A program made the translations under genes and the position numbers. The notes beneath the pieces are model-generated. The model made no database searches. It saw nothing but the letters and a program-made list of their open reading frames with translations, and was not told where the DNA came from. DNA of 64,000 nucleotides from an uncultured Spirochaetia bacterium (GTDB lineage Bacteria; Spirochaetota; Spirochaetia; CAKZLE01): assembly GCA_937125225.1 (NCBI GenBank), contig CAKZLE010000004.1, forward strand, positions 109,385-173,384. The letters are read 5' to 3'. Below are positions 7,847 through 15,607 of the stretch, piece by piece. The number at the start of each line of letters is the position of its first letter. Positions within the stretch are counted from its first letter, which is position 1.

Positions 7847-8884
7847 TTAAGGAGGTGTGATTTCTCCATCAAGATCCCAGAGTGCTGTCCAGTCCTGGTC
7901 TTCCTTCCACAGGAATACCTGACCTTTGATCAAACGGCAATTCTTATTAAGATTAGCTAGAGCAGTCATCTCATCCTCAGTTAACGGATCGATCACTGAG
8001 CATTCTAGGTTGCTCAGATATTCATTCTTTCTTACTGAGAAGGGGATCGGGGTCTGCCCTCGCTGTACTGCCCATTTAATACAGATTACTGCTGGGTGAA
8101 CGTTATGGTTCTTTGCGATCTCGAGTACCACAGGATCTTCGATATCGACAGTATCATTTTCGGTCTTGTCTCTATCAGGTCTCGTAGGAGATCCAATAGG
8201 GGTGAAGCCGATAGGTTGTACATCATTTGCTTTGAGGAAATCAAAGAACTCTTTCTGCTGGAAATGGGGATGGAGCTCCATCTCATTCACTGCAGGTTTG
8301 ATCTTTGCATCTCTTAAGATGAGTTTCATCTTTGCGATAGTGGTGTTTGAGGTCCCGATATTCCTGACTAGTCCCAACTCTACGAGTTCTTCCATCTGTC
8401 TCCAAGTCTTCATGAAGTTCTCATGAATATAAGGTTTAGCATCAGGTGATCGTGAATCAACATCACAACCCGGTGCATGAAAGTTAGGGAAGGGCCAGTG
8501 AACGAGATAAAGGTCCAGGTAATCGACCTGTAGATCTTTCAATGACTGTTTACATGATTTGAGAACATCACCTTCACCGTGCATGTTGTTCCATACTTTT
8601 GAGGTGATCCATAATTCTTCTCGTTTGAGACCTCCATCCATGATGGATCTGAAAGCCTCTCCGATATTCTTCTCATTGCCATAGACTGAGGCACAGTCAA
8701 AATGACGATAACCGATCTCTGCAGCTCCAACGACTGCGTCTGCAATATCTTCTGCACTAAAGCGGTCAGAACCGAATGTTCCAAGTCCTACTGCAGGAAG
8801 TAGATCCCCTGATCTCAATACTCTTTTTGGTACGAGATTCGGATCGATTCCATCACTTGCCTTGGTGAATGTTCTAATTGACAT
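7847..8884 (-). CDS. Aldo/keto reductase
   Basis: 345 residues of the NAD(P)H-dependent (beta/alpha)8 aldo/keto reductase family. The catalytic tetrad is visible: Asp63 and Tyr68 in 'HFDCASVYGNEKNIGEAF', Lys96 in 'LWITSKVW' and His129 in 'LYLVHWPF'. It is longer than the usual 280-320 residues, with a short extra N-terminus and an inserted loop after 'HWPFPNFHAPGCDVD'. AAGGAG lies six bases before the ATG. It is transcribed divergently from the GntR-LacI regulator and carries the same 20-bp operator as the FGGY-kinase operon, so it belongs to that regulon. It probably interconverts a sugar and a polyol or keto form; the substrate is inferred only from context. Confidence 0.9.
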   Translation of the reverse strand: MSIRTFTKASDGIDPNLVPKRVLRSGDLLPAVGLGTFGSDRFSAEDIADAVVGAAEIGYRHFDCASVYGNEKNIGEAFRSIMDGGLKREELWITSKVWNNMHGEGDVLKSCKQSLKDLQVDYLDLYLVHWPFPNFHAPGCDVDSRSPDAKPYIHENFMKTWRQMEELVELGLVRNIGTSNTTIAKMKLILRDAKIKPAVNEMELHPHFQQKEFFDFLKANDVQPIGFTPIGSPTRPDRDKTENDTVDIEDPVVLEIAKNHNVHPAVICIKWAVQRGQTPIPFSVRKNEYLSNLECSVIDPLTEDEMTALANLNKNCRLIKGQVFLWKEDQDWTALWDLDGEITPP

Positions 8885-8908
8885 AGTGAACTCCTTCTGT
8901 TTCTTAGC

Positions 8909-8928
8909 TGTTATAGTACACTATAACA
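8909..8928 (-). promoter_or_regulatory. Operator, 20-bp palindrome (copy 1)
   Basis: Nine-base arms TGTTATAGT and ACTATAACA flank a 2-base centre. In the direction of the reductase gene the sequence is TGTTATAGTGTACTATAACA, identical to copy 2 at 10191-10210. It ends 24 bases before the start codon (22 in copy 2). The likely ligand is the GntR-LacI regulator encoded between the two copies. Confidence 0.8.
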
Positions 8929-8948
8929 CGATATGTTTTGTTCGTAAA
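8920..8948 (-). promoter_or_regulatory. Promoter of the aldo/keto reductase gene, -10 inside the operator
   Basis: On the minus strand, TTTACG (8943-8948) and TATAGT (8920-8925) are 17 bases apart. TG one base before the -10 gives an extended -10 (TGTTATAGT), which is also one arm of the operator. Bound repressor would occlude the polymerase directly. Confidence 0.6.
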
Positions 8949-9016
8949 GGGTAAAGATAGATAATATTCATATAGCATTATGTTGACTGTTCTATCTGTT
9001 CTAGGACAGTTAATTG

Positions 9017-9045
9017 TTGACGGTTTTTCACTATGCCTCTACTAT
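9017..9045 (+). promoter_or_regulatory. Promoter of the GntR-LacI regulator gene
   Basis: TTGACG (9017-9022) and TACTAT (9040-9045) are 17 bases apart, about 30 bases before the start codon. An imperfect inverted repeat CTGT..CTAG..ACAG (8996-9009) lies just upstream and differs from the 20-bp operator, so autoregulation through it is uncertain. Confidence 0.55.
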
Positions 9046-9077
9046 AGAGTTATCACTGAATCAAGAAGGTAAATCAG

Positions 9078-10142
9078 ATGACCCTACAGGTTGATAAGAA
9101 TAGTACGATCCCCCCATTCCAGCAGATCAAGAACCAGATAAAGGCAGCAATCGTCTCAGGAGAGTATCCTGCAGAGGCTGCATTACCTTCAGTCAGAGAA
9201 GTCTCAAGGATCACCAATGTTGCTTTGACGACAGCTCAGCGCGTATATACTGATCTTAGAAATGAAAACTATATCTATTCAATGAGAGGTAAGGGGAATT
9301 TTGTCAAATCTCTTGCTGATAGGATCAACCATCAGATTCATGTGTTTCTTCCCTCATCCTCCCTCTCCTTCTTTACCAAGATCCTTCAAGGGGTATTCTC
9401 TGCAGCCTATTCAAAGAACTGGGAAGTCATAGTACATAGTCTTGAGACTGATAAACTTCTTTGGAATGAGCATACGATCGAGATGCTCACAGATGCGATC
9501 GATCAGAATGCTGGAGTGATCTTCATTGAGGAAGCTTTCGGTGATGTTAAACAGAAATGTATCGAGGCTGCGAAGATCATTCCCTTTGTATCCATCGAGT
9601 GGAAACTTCAAGGGGCCTCGTCAGTCACGAATGATTATGAACACTCGATGTACCAGGCCATGAAGTATCTCGTTGAGCAAAAGAGTAGTAAGCGCTTTCT
9701 TATATTAAAGGGACGTGATTATCAGTATAACGCTTCACAGAAGATCCAGGGAATCCATAAGGTGGTTGAAGAATTCAATCTTTTGATCAATAGAGACATC
9801 TATTTCAGAGATAGTGATTTTGATGCGATCTCCGGTTATGATGTGACACAGGGGTTCTTTAAGGATAAATCGGTAGATACGGTTATCTGTGCCAATGACT
9901 ATGAGGCAATCGGGGTCATCGGAGCACTCACCCAGAAGGGTCTTCTCGTAGGAAAGGATGTAAGAGTCCTCGGCTATGGTGATATGACAGATAAGACCAC
10001 CAACTATTTCCCTTTATCCACGGTATCTCAGAATCTTGCTCAGGTCGGCCTCAGTGCGGTGGAAGAGATCTTCAGATTATCGAGTGGTGAATCTATCCGC
10101 GATATTACTGTTGCAGCACATCTTGAGATGAGAAACACCTAA
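9078..10142 (+). CDS. Transcriptional regulator, GntR-type DNA-binding domain fused to a LacI-type sugar sensor (AraR-like)
   Basis: 354 residues. Residues about 5-75 are a GntR winged helix: 'IPPFQQIKNQIKAAIVSGEY', 'LPSVREVSR' and 'VALTTAQRVYTDLRNENYI', with wing 'RGKGNFV'. Residues about 90-350 are a periplasmic-binding-type effector domain as in LacI/AraR ('DTVICANDYEAIGVIGALTQ', 'DVRVLGYGDM', 'LSTVSQN'). The architecture is that of B. subtilis AraR. It sits between two divergently placed target genes that share identical 20-bp palindromes (8909-8928 and 10191-10210). It is therefore most simply a repressor of the reductase gene and the kinase-dehydrogenase-GatZ-FucU operon, relieved by a sugar or sugar phosphate. 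The effector is unknown. Confidence 0.9.
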   Translation: MTLQVDKNSTIPPFQQIKNQIKAAIVSGEYPAEAALPSVREVSRITNVALTTAQRVYTDLRNENYIYSMRGKGNFVKSLADRINHQIHVFLPSSSLSFFTKILQGVFSAAYSKNWEVIVHSLETDKLLWNEHTIEMLTDAIDQNAGVIFIEEAFGDVKQKCIEAAKIIPFVSIEWKLQGASSVTNDYEHSMYQAMKYLVEQKSSKRFLILKGRDYQYNASQKIQGIHKVVEEFNLLINRDIYFRDSDFDAISGYDVTQGFFKDKSVDTVICANDYEAIGVIGALTQKGLLVGKDVRVLGYGDMTDKTTNYFPLSTVSQNLAQVGLSAVEEIFRLSSGESIRDITVAAHLEMRNT

Positions 10143-10170
10143 AAGCATAAGAAGATACGAGAAAGAAGGA

Positions 10171-10199
10171 TTGTTTAAATGGGATTATGATGTTATAGT
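10171..10199 (+). promoter_or_regulatory. Promoter of the FGGY kinase operon, -10 inside the operator
   Basis: TTGTTT (10171-10176) and TATAGT (10194-10199) are 17 bases apart, with an extended -10 TG at 10191-10192. The layout mirrors the reductase promoter: the -10 lies in the first arm of the palindrome. Confidence 0.6.
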
Positions 10200-10210
10200 G
10201 TACTATAACA
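10191..10210 (+). promoter_or_regulatory. Operator, 20-bp palindrome (copy 2)
   Basis: TGTTATAGT-GT-ACTATAACA, identical in gene orientation to the copy at 8909-8928. It ends 22 bases before the kinase start codon. Confidence 0.8.
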
Positions 10211-10232
10211 GTTAGTCATCAAGGAGTATTAT

Positions 10233-11729
10233 ATGAGTAAATATATCCTGAGTATCGATCTTGGCACCACAAGCATGAAAGCTGCGGTATACCAATTAGA
10301 TTTTACCCCTGTATATACAGTACAGAAGGGGTATCAGACAACATTCCCTCATGAGGGCTGGGCTCAACAACACCCTGATATGTGGTGGAAGGTCCTCTCA
10401 GAGGTGGTGAAGGAGCTCTTAGAAAAGAGTCGGATAGCACCTTCAGATATTGCCGTCATCGGTATTGATAGTATGTCTTCTGCAGTAGTCCCCCTCGATG
10501 GAGAGGGTAATGTCCTCTATCCAGCAATGCTCTGGATGGATAGGCGAGCACGAACAGAGTGTGATGATATTGACTATATATTCGGAAACAAGTTCTTCAC
10601 GATCAGTGGGAACCATAATGACCCCTCGAACTTCGGGCCTAAGATCATGTGGCTCAAGATGAATGAACCTGATGTCTATGATAAGACATCGGTGATTCTC
10701 CATGCCAATGGATTTCTTGCCTATCGACTCACTGATGAACTGACTATGGATGTCAGTGAATGTGGATTATCGCAGTTATGCTATACCGCAGAGTCGGCAT
10801 GGTCTGAGGAACTTCTCACAGGCTGTGGTATCGATAGAGAGAAATTACCTGAGATAAGAGAATGTACCTCAGTCATCGGAAAGGTGACTAACAGAGCAGC
10901 CGCTATTACCGGTCTTGCAGCGGGAACTCCAGTAGTCGCAGGATCCATGGATAATGTGGCCGCAGGTGTTGGAGCAGGACTCTATCAACAGCATGATGTC
11001 TATGTCTCAGCGGGAACGGTAACTACTGTGAACAGTTGCATCAGTACTCCTGAATATAGTGAGAAGATGCATCTGTATCGACATGCAGTCCCGAACCGTT
11101 GGCTATCAGTAGCGGGAGTCGATTATGGTGGAGCTGGCTTGAAATGGTTCAAAGAGATATTGGAGAATGATGATTTCAAAGAGATTGACCGATTGGCCAC
11201 AGAGGCGGTCACACGGGTGAATTCACCTCTGTTCTTCCCCTATATGGTAGGGCAGAGAGCACCTTTATGGAATGATGACACGAGGGGAGTCCTCTATGGA
11301 CTGACTCCTGCAGTAACGAAAGGTGAACTCCTTCGGACTCTCATGGAGGGTAATGTCCTTGGTGTCAGAAGAATCTTCGGAGAGCTCAACAGGATGGGGG
11401 TCCGACCAAACCAGGTGCGACTCACAGGTGGTTGTGCAAACAGTACTATCTGGTCTGAGTTGTTTGCAGATATCCTTTCAATGGAGGTGGTCATTCCCGG
11501 TTCAGGAGATGTTGCTTCCCTTGGCTCTGCTATGATCGCAGCAGTCGGAGCTGGTATCGTAGATGATTTTGAATCTGCAGCAGAGACAATTCCTATTAGA
11601 GAGACCTTTACTCCTCATGGAGAGGAGATACATAGGATGTATGAAAAGAGAATGGAACTTTTTAATACTATTTACGAAAAATTAGAAGATACCTTCCATA
11701 CCTTTGGTGCCTCTGTAAAAGAGTCCTAG
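10233..11729 (+). CDS. FGGY-family carbohydrate kinase (xylulokinase-like)
   Basis: 498 residues, the usual length for the family. The N-terminal ATPase fold opens with 'YILSIDLGTTSMKAAVYQ'. The middle carries 'AMLWMDRRA' and 'AGTPVVAGSMDNVAAGVGAG'. The FGGY-C signature region is 'VRLTGGCANSTIWSELFADI', followed by 'VASLGSAMIAAVGAG'. The Asp in 'SMDN' is the expected catalytic base. The gene follows the 20-bp operator with AAGGAG before its ATG and heads an operon with a zinc dehydrogenase, a GatZ-like protein and a FucU-like protein. It phosphorylates a ketose or polyol. Xylulose is only one possibility: the neighbours suggest a tagatose/galactitol-like or related ketose pathway. Confidence 0.88.
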   Translation: MSKYILSIDLGTTSMKAAVYQLDFTPVYTVQKGYQTTFPHEGWAQQHPDMWWKVLSEVVKELLEKSRIAPSDIAVIGIDSMSSAVVPLDGEGNVLYPAMLWMDRRARTECDDIDYIFGNKFFTISGNHNDPSNFGPKIMWLKMNEPDVYDKTSVILHANGFLAYRLTDELTMDVSECGLSQLCYTAESAWSEELLTGCGIDREKLPEIRECTSVIGKVTNRAAAITGLAAGTPVVAGSMDNVAAGVGAGLYQQHDVYVSAGTVTTVNSCISTPEYSEKMHLYRHAVPNRWLSVAGVDYGGAGLKWFKEILENDDFKEIDRLATEAVTRVNSPLFFPYMVGQRAPLWNDDTRGVLYGLTPAVTKGELLRTLMEGNVLGVRRIFGELNRMGVRPNQVRLTGGCANSTIWSELFADILSMEVVIPGSGDVASLGSAMIAAVGAGIVDDFESAAETIPIRETFTPHGEEIHRMYEKRMELFNTIYEKLEDTFHTFGASVKES

Positions 11730-11754
11730 GTGGAAGGAGATAAGGAGTAGCGGT

Positions 11755-12792
11755 GTGAAAGCAGCATTAAGAAGTGCGCTGAAACAGGTAGAGTGTGTAG
11801 AGATCGATAAACCTACAGCAGGTGATGGTGAAGTCATCATCAAAGTCGCATTTGCAGGGATCTGTGGATCAGATATTCATCGAATGGTCGATGATAATGA
11901 GAAATGGAACCGCATCGTCCTTGGCCATGAGTTCTCAGGTTATATCGAGGAGATAGGAGAAGGGGTCGAAGGTCTCACTAAAGGTGATCGTGTCACTGCA
12001 GTCCCCCTAGAACCTTGTCACCACTGTAAGTGGTGCCAGCAGGGACTCTATTCACTTTGCGGTGGATACTCATTCGTCGGTTCAAGAAAACATGGGGCAT
12101 TTGCCCAGTTTGTCCGGGTAAAGGCTGATAATGTCCTGAAACTCGGGGACAAGGTCAGTATGCGACAGGGAGCTCTGATGGAGCCTGTCACAGTGACCCT
12201 TCATCCGGTACTCGAGTTGGGGACCATTGCAGGTAAAAGAGCTCTTATTATCGGTTCAGGTACCATTGGGGTACTTGCCATATCGGTACTGAAGAAGATG
12301 GGGGTCTCTGATGTGACTGTTTCAGATGTCGTAGATCAGAAACTCGAACTTGCAACGAGATGCGGTGCAGACCGGGTGGTCAACGTGCTCAACGAACCTC
12401 TTACAGAGGTAGCTGAGAAAGAGGGCCTCTATGATATCGTACTTGAATGTTCAGGAACCCATATTGGGAAGAATGATGCTATGAATGTGGCTAATGGGAA
12501 GGGCACTATCGTTTTTGTCGGTACCTCTCCAAAAGATGCACAGTTCAGTGGAGAGACTCTTGAGAGGATCAACCGTAAAGAGTTGACTATCAAGGGTTCT
12601 TGGATGAACTATTCAGCACCATGGCCTGGTAATGAATGGAAGATCGTGAACGATATGATGAATGAAGGACTTATAGATGAGAAGCTTATTGTCTCACATG
12701 AGTTTGGAGTAGAAGATATGCAGAAGGCATATGATGTGATCTTCGGTGGTGAGTACTACGTGAAGATCCTTATAGCTATGGGAGAAGAATAA
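11755..12792 (+). CDS. Zinc-dependent polyol/alcohol dehydrogenase (GatD/sorbitol dehydrogenase-like)
   Basis: 345 residues of the medium-chain dehydrogenase family. Catalytic-zinc residues are Cys37 ('GICGSD') and His58-Glu59 ('LGHEFSGYIEEIGEG'). The structural zinc set is Cys88, Cys91, Cys94 and Cys102 ('EPCHHCKWCQQGLYSLC'). The nucleotide-binding turn is 'ALIIGSGTIGVLAISVLKK'. The GTG start follows GGAGATAAGGAG; GTG-AAA-GCA gives the common 'MKAA' opening. It most resembles galactitol-1-phosphate 5-dehydrogenase and related polyol dehydrogenases, consistent with the GatZ-like protein next door. The stop overlaps the next start by one base. It likely oxidises a polyol (phosphate) to a ketose; the exact substrate is not determinable. 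Confidence 0.88.
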   Translation: MKAALRSALKQVECVEIDKPTAGDGEVIIKVAFAGICGSDIHRMVDDNEKWNRIVLGHEFSGYIEEIGEGVEGLTKGDRVTAVPLEPCHHCKWCQQGLYSLCGGYSFVGSRKHGAFAQFVRVKADNVLKLGDKVSMRQGALMEPVTVTLHPVLELGTIAGKRALIIGSGTIGVLAISVLKKMGVSDVTVSDVVDQKLELATRCGADRVVNVLNEPLTEVAEKEGLYDIVLECSGTHIGKNDAMNVANGKGTIVFVGTSPKDAQFSGETLERINRKELTIKGSWMNYSAPWPGNEWKIVNDMMNEGLIDEKLIVSHEFGVEDMQKAYDVIFGGEYYVKILIAMGEE

Positions 12793-14102
12793 TGAGCGAT
12801 GCATTAACAGGATTTCAGGCAATGCTTATCAGTAATAGAGAGAATGGAACAGGTGGAATCTGTTCTGTATGTTCCGCTCATGCTGAAGTGATAAAGGCAA
12901 GTATGGAACAGGCTGTAGAAGATGATTCTATCGTCTTGATCGAGGCAACTTCCAACCAGGTGAACCAGTTCGGTGGTTATACCGGTATGAAGGCACCAGA
13001 TTTCGTCGAGTATGTGAACAGACTCGCCGATGAGGTTGGCTTTCCCAAAGAGAGAGTACTTCTTGGTGGTGATCACCTCGGACCCAACTCCTGGCAGGAT
13101 GAACCAGCTGCCTCCGCGATGGATAAGGCAGAGGAGCTCATCAGGTCCTATGTGGCCGCAGGCTTTCGGAAGATCCACCTCGACTGCAGTATGTTCTGTG
13201 CAGACGATGAGGGTGATCGACATGCAGCACTTGCTGATAGTATCGTAGGTGCTCGTGCAGCACGTTTATGCGCTGCAAGTGAGGATGAGTGGGCAAAGAC
13301 CGATGGTAAGGGTGCTAGACCTCTCTATATCATCGGGACAGAGGTCCCTATTCCTGGTGGAGCACAGGAAGAGGAAGATACAGTCATCCCTACTACTGCT
13401 GAAGATGCGAACCGGACCATCGCAGTGACAAAGAGTTGCTTTGAAGATGCGGGTCTTGCCGATGTCTGGTCACGAGTGATAGCTCTTGTCGTTCAACCCG
13501 GTGTTGAGTTCGGTGATGATCAGATCTTTGACTATGTACCTGCAGCAGCAGCAGGCTTGAGTGAATCGATCATGGCGCATTCAGGGATGGTCTTCGAGGC
13601 CCATTCTACTGATTATCAGAGGGAAGAGGGACTTGCTGAACTAGTTCGTGATCACTTCTGTATCCTCAAAGTCGGTCCATGGTTGACCTATGCTTACCGA
13701 GAGGCGATCTATCTACTCGCTGATGTAGAGAAAGAGTTGATCACAGATGAAAGCCGACTCTCACGAGTCAAAGAGGTGATCGAAGAGGTCATGCTCGCGA
13801 AGCCAGGGAACTGGAAGAAATACTATAAGGGAACAGATGAAGAGATCACCTACAAGAGAAAGTACAGTTTCAGTGATCGTTCTAGATACTACTGGCCGGA
13901 TGCAGATATACAGGGTGCTATCGCAACTCTCAATGCGAATCTGAGAGAGAAGGGCATACCGTTTTCCCTGCTCAGTCAATATTTCCCGGTTGAATTCACT
14001 ATGATACGAGATGGGAAACTAGATAATGACCCTGTTGCGATCGCTCGTCAGAGAGTTCGTCAGGTAGTGAGCATCTATTCACGAGCAAGCGGAATCGCAT
14101 AG
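12792..14102 (+). CDS. D-tagatose-bisphosphate aldolase subunit GatZ/KbaZ-like protein
   Basis: 436 residues, close to the roughly 420 of GatZ/KbaZ. Family landmarks are 'GTGGICSVCSAHAEVIKASM', 'IEATSNQVNQFGGYTGM', 'RVLLGGDHLGPNSWQ', 'KIHLDCSMFC' and 'KVGPWLTYAYREAIY'. In enteric bacteria GatZ/KbaZ is the accessory subunit that stabilises the catalytic GatY/KbaY aldolase. No GatY/KbaY class II aldolase appears in the window, so either the partner lies elsewhere or this lineage's protein acts alone; the barrel keeps the His, Asp and Cys residues near possible metal sites. Its ATG overlaps the dehydrogenase stop (TAATG), so the two are translationally coupled. Confidence 0.88.
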   Translation: MSDALTGFQAMLISNRENGTGGICSVCSAHAEVIKASMEQAVEDDSIVLIEATSNQVNQFGGYTGMKAPDFVEYVNRLADEVGFPKERVLLGGDHLGPNSWQDEPAASAMDKAEELIRSYVAAGFRKIHLDCSMFCADDEGDRHAALADSIVGARAARLCAASEDEWAKTDGKGARPLYIIGTEVPIPGGAQEEEDTVIPTTAEDANRTIAVTKSCFEDAGLADVWSRVIALVVQPGVEFGDDQIFDYVPAAAAGLSESIMAHSGMVFEAHSTDYQREEGLAELVRDHFCILKVGPWLTYAYREAIYLLADVEKELITDESRLSRVKEVIEEVMLAKPGNWKKYYKGTDEEITYKRKYSFSDRSRYYWPDADIQGAIATLNANLREKGIPFSLLSQYFPVEFTMIRDGKLDNDPVAIARQRVRQVVSIYSRASGIA

Positions 14103-14114
14103 GAGGATATGATC

Positions 14115-14546
14115 ATGTTACGAGGTATAGCACCACAGATTTCACCTGAGCTATTGAAAGCTCTAGCAGAGATGGGGCATAGCGATGAGATCGTGATCTC
14201 AGATGCGTTCTTTCCTGCTGCAAAATATAATGATAGGATCATCAGAGCTGATGGTATCAAGATAGCGGATCTCCTTGCAGGGATTCTCCCTCTGATTACC
14301 TTGGATAGTTATGTCCCCTCTCCGGTCCTCATGATGCAGCCTGGGGAAGGTGATGAACTTGACCCTACTGTTGAGGCAGCTTATCGTGCTGAGATAGACA
14401 AAGTATGGCCAGAGACTCCTGAAACAGGGCGGATCGATAGATTCGAGTTCTATGAAAGAACGAAGAGTGCCTTCTGCGTCGTAGTGAGCGGTGAGACTGC
14501 GAAGTATGGCAATGTCATCCTGAGTAAGGGTGTGATCAACCGATAA
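14115..14546 (+). CDS. RbsD/FucU-family sugar mutarotase
   Basis: 143 residues from the ATG at 14115; AGGAGG ends eight bases before it, whereas the ATG at 14109 is too close. The sequence follows FucU: 'MLRGIAPQISPELLKALAEM', then 'GHSDEIVISDAFFPA' with the conserved His22 and Asp30, and the C-terminal 'RFEFYERTKSAFCVVVSGE' and 'YGNVILSKGVI' typical of the fold. These enzymes interconvert anomers of free sugars such as fucose or ribose. Its place at the end of this operon suggests that the imported sugar arrives as a pyranose or furanose mix that must be equilibrated. It is followed by a strong terminator. Confidence 0.9.
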   Translation: MLRGIAPQISPELLKALAEMGHSDEIVISDAFFPAAKYNDRIIRADGIKIADLLAGILPLITLDSYVPSPVLMMQPGEGDELDPTVEAAYRAEIDKVWPETPETGRIDRFEFYERTKSAFCVVVSGETAKYGNVILSKGVINR

Positions 14547-14573
14547 TCAATTCAATTCTTATGAGATATGAAG

Positions 14574-14616
14574 ATGGCCAATGAAAAAAATCTGTTTCAT
14601 TGGCCATTGTTCTTTA
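14574..14616 (+). terminator. Terminator between convergent operons
   Basis: ATGGCCAATGAAA and TTTCATTGGCCAT form a perfect 13-bp stem with an 8-base loop, followed by TGTTCTTTA. It ends the kinase-FucU operon. It may also stop the opposing chemosensory operon, which ends at 14630, although the minus-strand tail is poorer in T. Confidence 0.85.
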
Positions 14617-14629
14617 TCGGGATAGAACT

Positions 14630-15589
14630 CTATTCTTGTATAGAGACTCTGTTACGACCTGATTCCTTTGAGGTATAGAGGGCTTTATCTGCACTTTCGA
14701 ATAGACTTTCTGCGATTGAATCATTCGCAGGAATCACCCCAAAAACTCCGAAGCTCATAGTGAACTCCTTTATTGCCCCAGTCTCTGGATCCTTGATCCT
14801 TAGCTTCATGATGTTCTCTCTCATCTGTTCTGCAACTGCAGCAGCCTCTTCGGCTGTTGTCTCTGGGAGGACTGCGACGAACTCATCACCTCCGAACCGT
14901 GCGATCACGGCATTCTTTGTAGTCAGAGTCCTGTTGAACGTTTTAGCTACTGCTTGGATGCAGAGATCTCCATAGTGGTGTCCGAGTGTGTCATTGAGTT
15001 GTTTGAACCTATCGATATCTGTCATGATCATAGAGATAGATGTACCGTTACGCTTTGCTGTATGCCACATCGAAGTAAGGGTAAGGTCATAGAATCGTCT
15101 GTTGGGAATACCGGTCAATCCGTCAAGGAAAGCCAGTTGTTCAAGTTCAGCATTCTTTCTTGATAGATCTTGGATCAACTCCCTATTCTGCATCTTCAGA
15201 TCGAAGATCTCGAGAACCTTAGCTACAGAGAGGGGGAGGGTCTCGGCGATAGCAGAGCCTTTGAGAATATAGTCATCTGCACCCTTCTGGATAGCTTGGA
15301 TAGCGGTCTCGATCTCGGAGTTCACCGTGAGGATGATGATGGGGATATCCCCATTGAACTGCCTCACTGCATCAACGAGTTCTAGGCCGTTCATCTCTGG
15401 CATATTGAGGTCTGAGACTATCAAGTTGATCATGTTGTTCTGCTCTAAATACGATAAGGCCTCTTTCCCATGCTCAGCCTGATAGATTGTAAATCCCAGG
15501 GATTCGAGGATATCACTTATCATCTCCCTGACGAAGATATCATCATCGACTACGAGTATCTGTGTGGTACGACCTGTTAACTGTTCCAT
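14630..15589 (-). CDS. REC-GGDEF diguanylate cyclase response regulator (WspR-like)
   Basis: 319 residues. Residues about 8-125 are a receiver domain: acidic pocket 'ILVVDDD', phospho-acceptor Asp60 in 'LIVSDLNMPEMNG' and switch 'IIILTVN'. After a coiled-coil linker ('MQNRELIQDLSRKNAELEQL'), residues about 155-315 are a GGDEF domain with active site 'ARFGGDEFVAVLPET', predicted to make cyclic di-GMP. The inhibitory RxxD site normally five residues before GGDEF is 'TKNA' here, so feedback inhibition by that site is absent. It is the last gene of the chemosensory operon and has the place WspR has in the Pseudomonas Wsp system: output of the CheA-like kinase. Confidence 0.9.
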   Translation of the reverse strand: MEQLTGRTTQILVVDDDIFVREMISDILESLGFTIYQAEHGKEALSYLEQNNMINLIVSDLNMPEMNGLELVDAVRQFNGDIPIIILTVNSEIETAIQAIQKGADDYILKGSAIAETLPLSVAKVLEIFDLKMQNRELIQDLSRKNAELEQLAFLDGLTGIPNRRFYDLTLTSMWHTAKRNGTSISMIMTDIDRFKQLNDTLGHHYGDLCIQAVAKTFNRTLTTKNAVIARFGGDEFVAVLPETTAEEAAAVAEQMRENIMKLRIKDPETGAIKEFTMSFGVFGVIPANDSIAESLFESADKALYTSKESGRNRVSIQE

Positions 15590-15607
15590 CTGCTATTCTC
15601 CATATTA

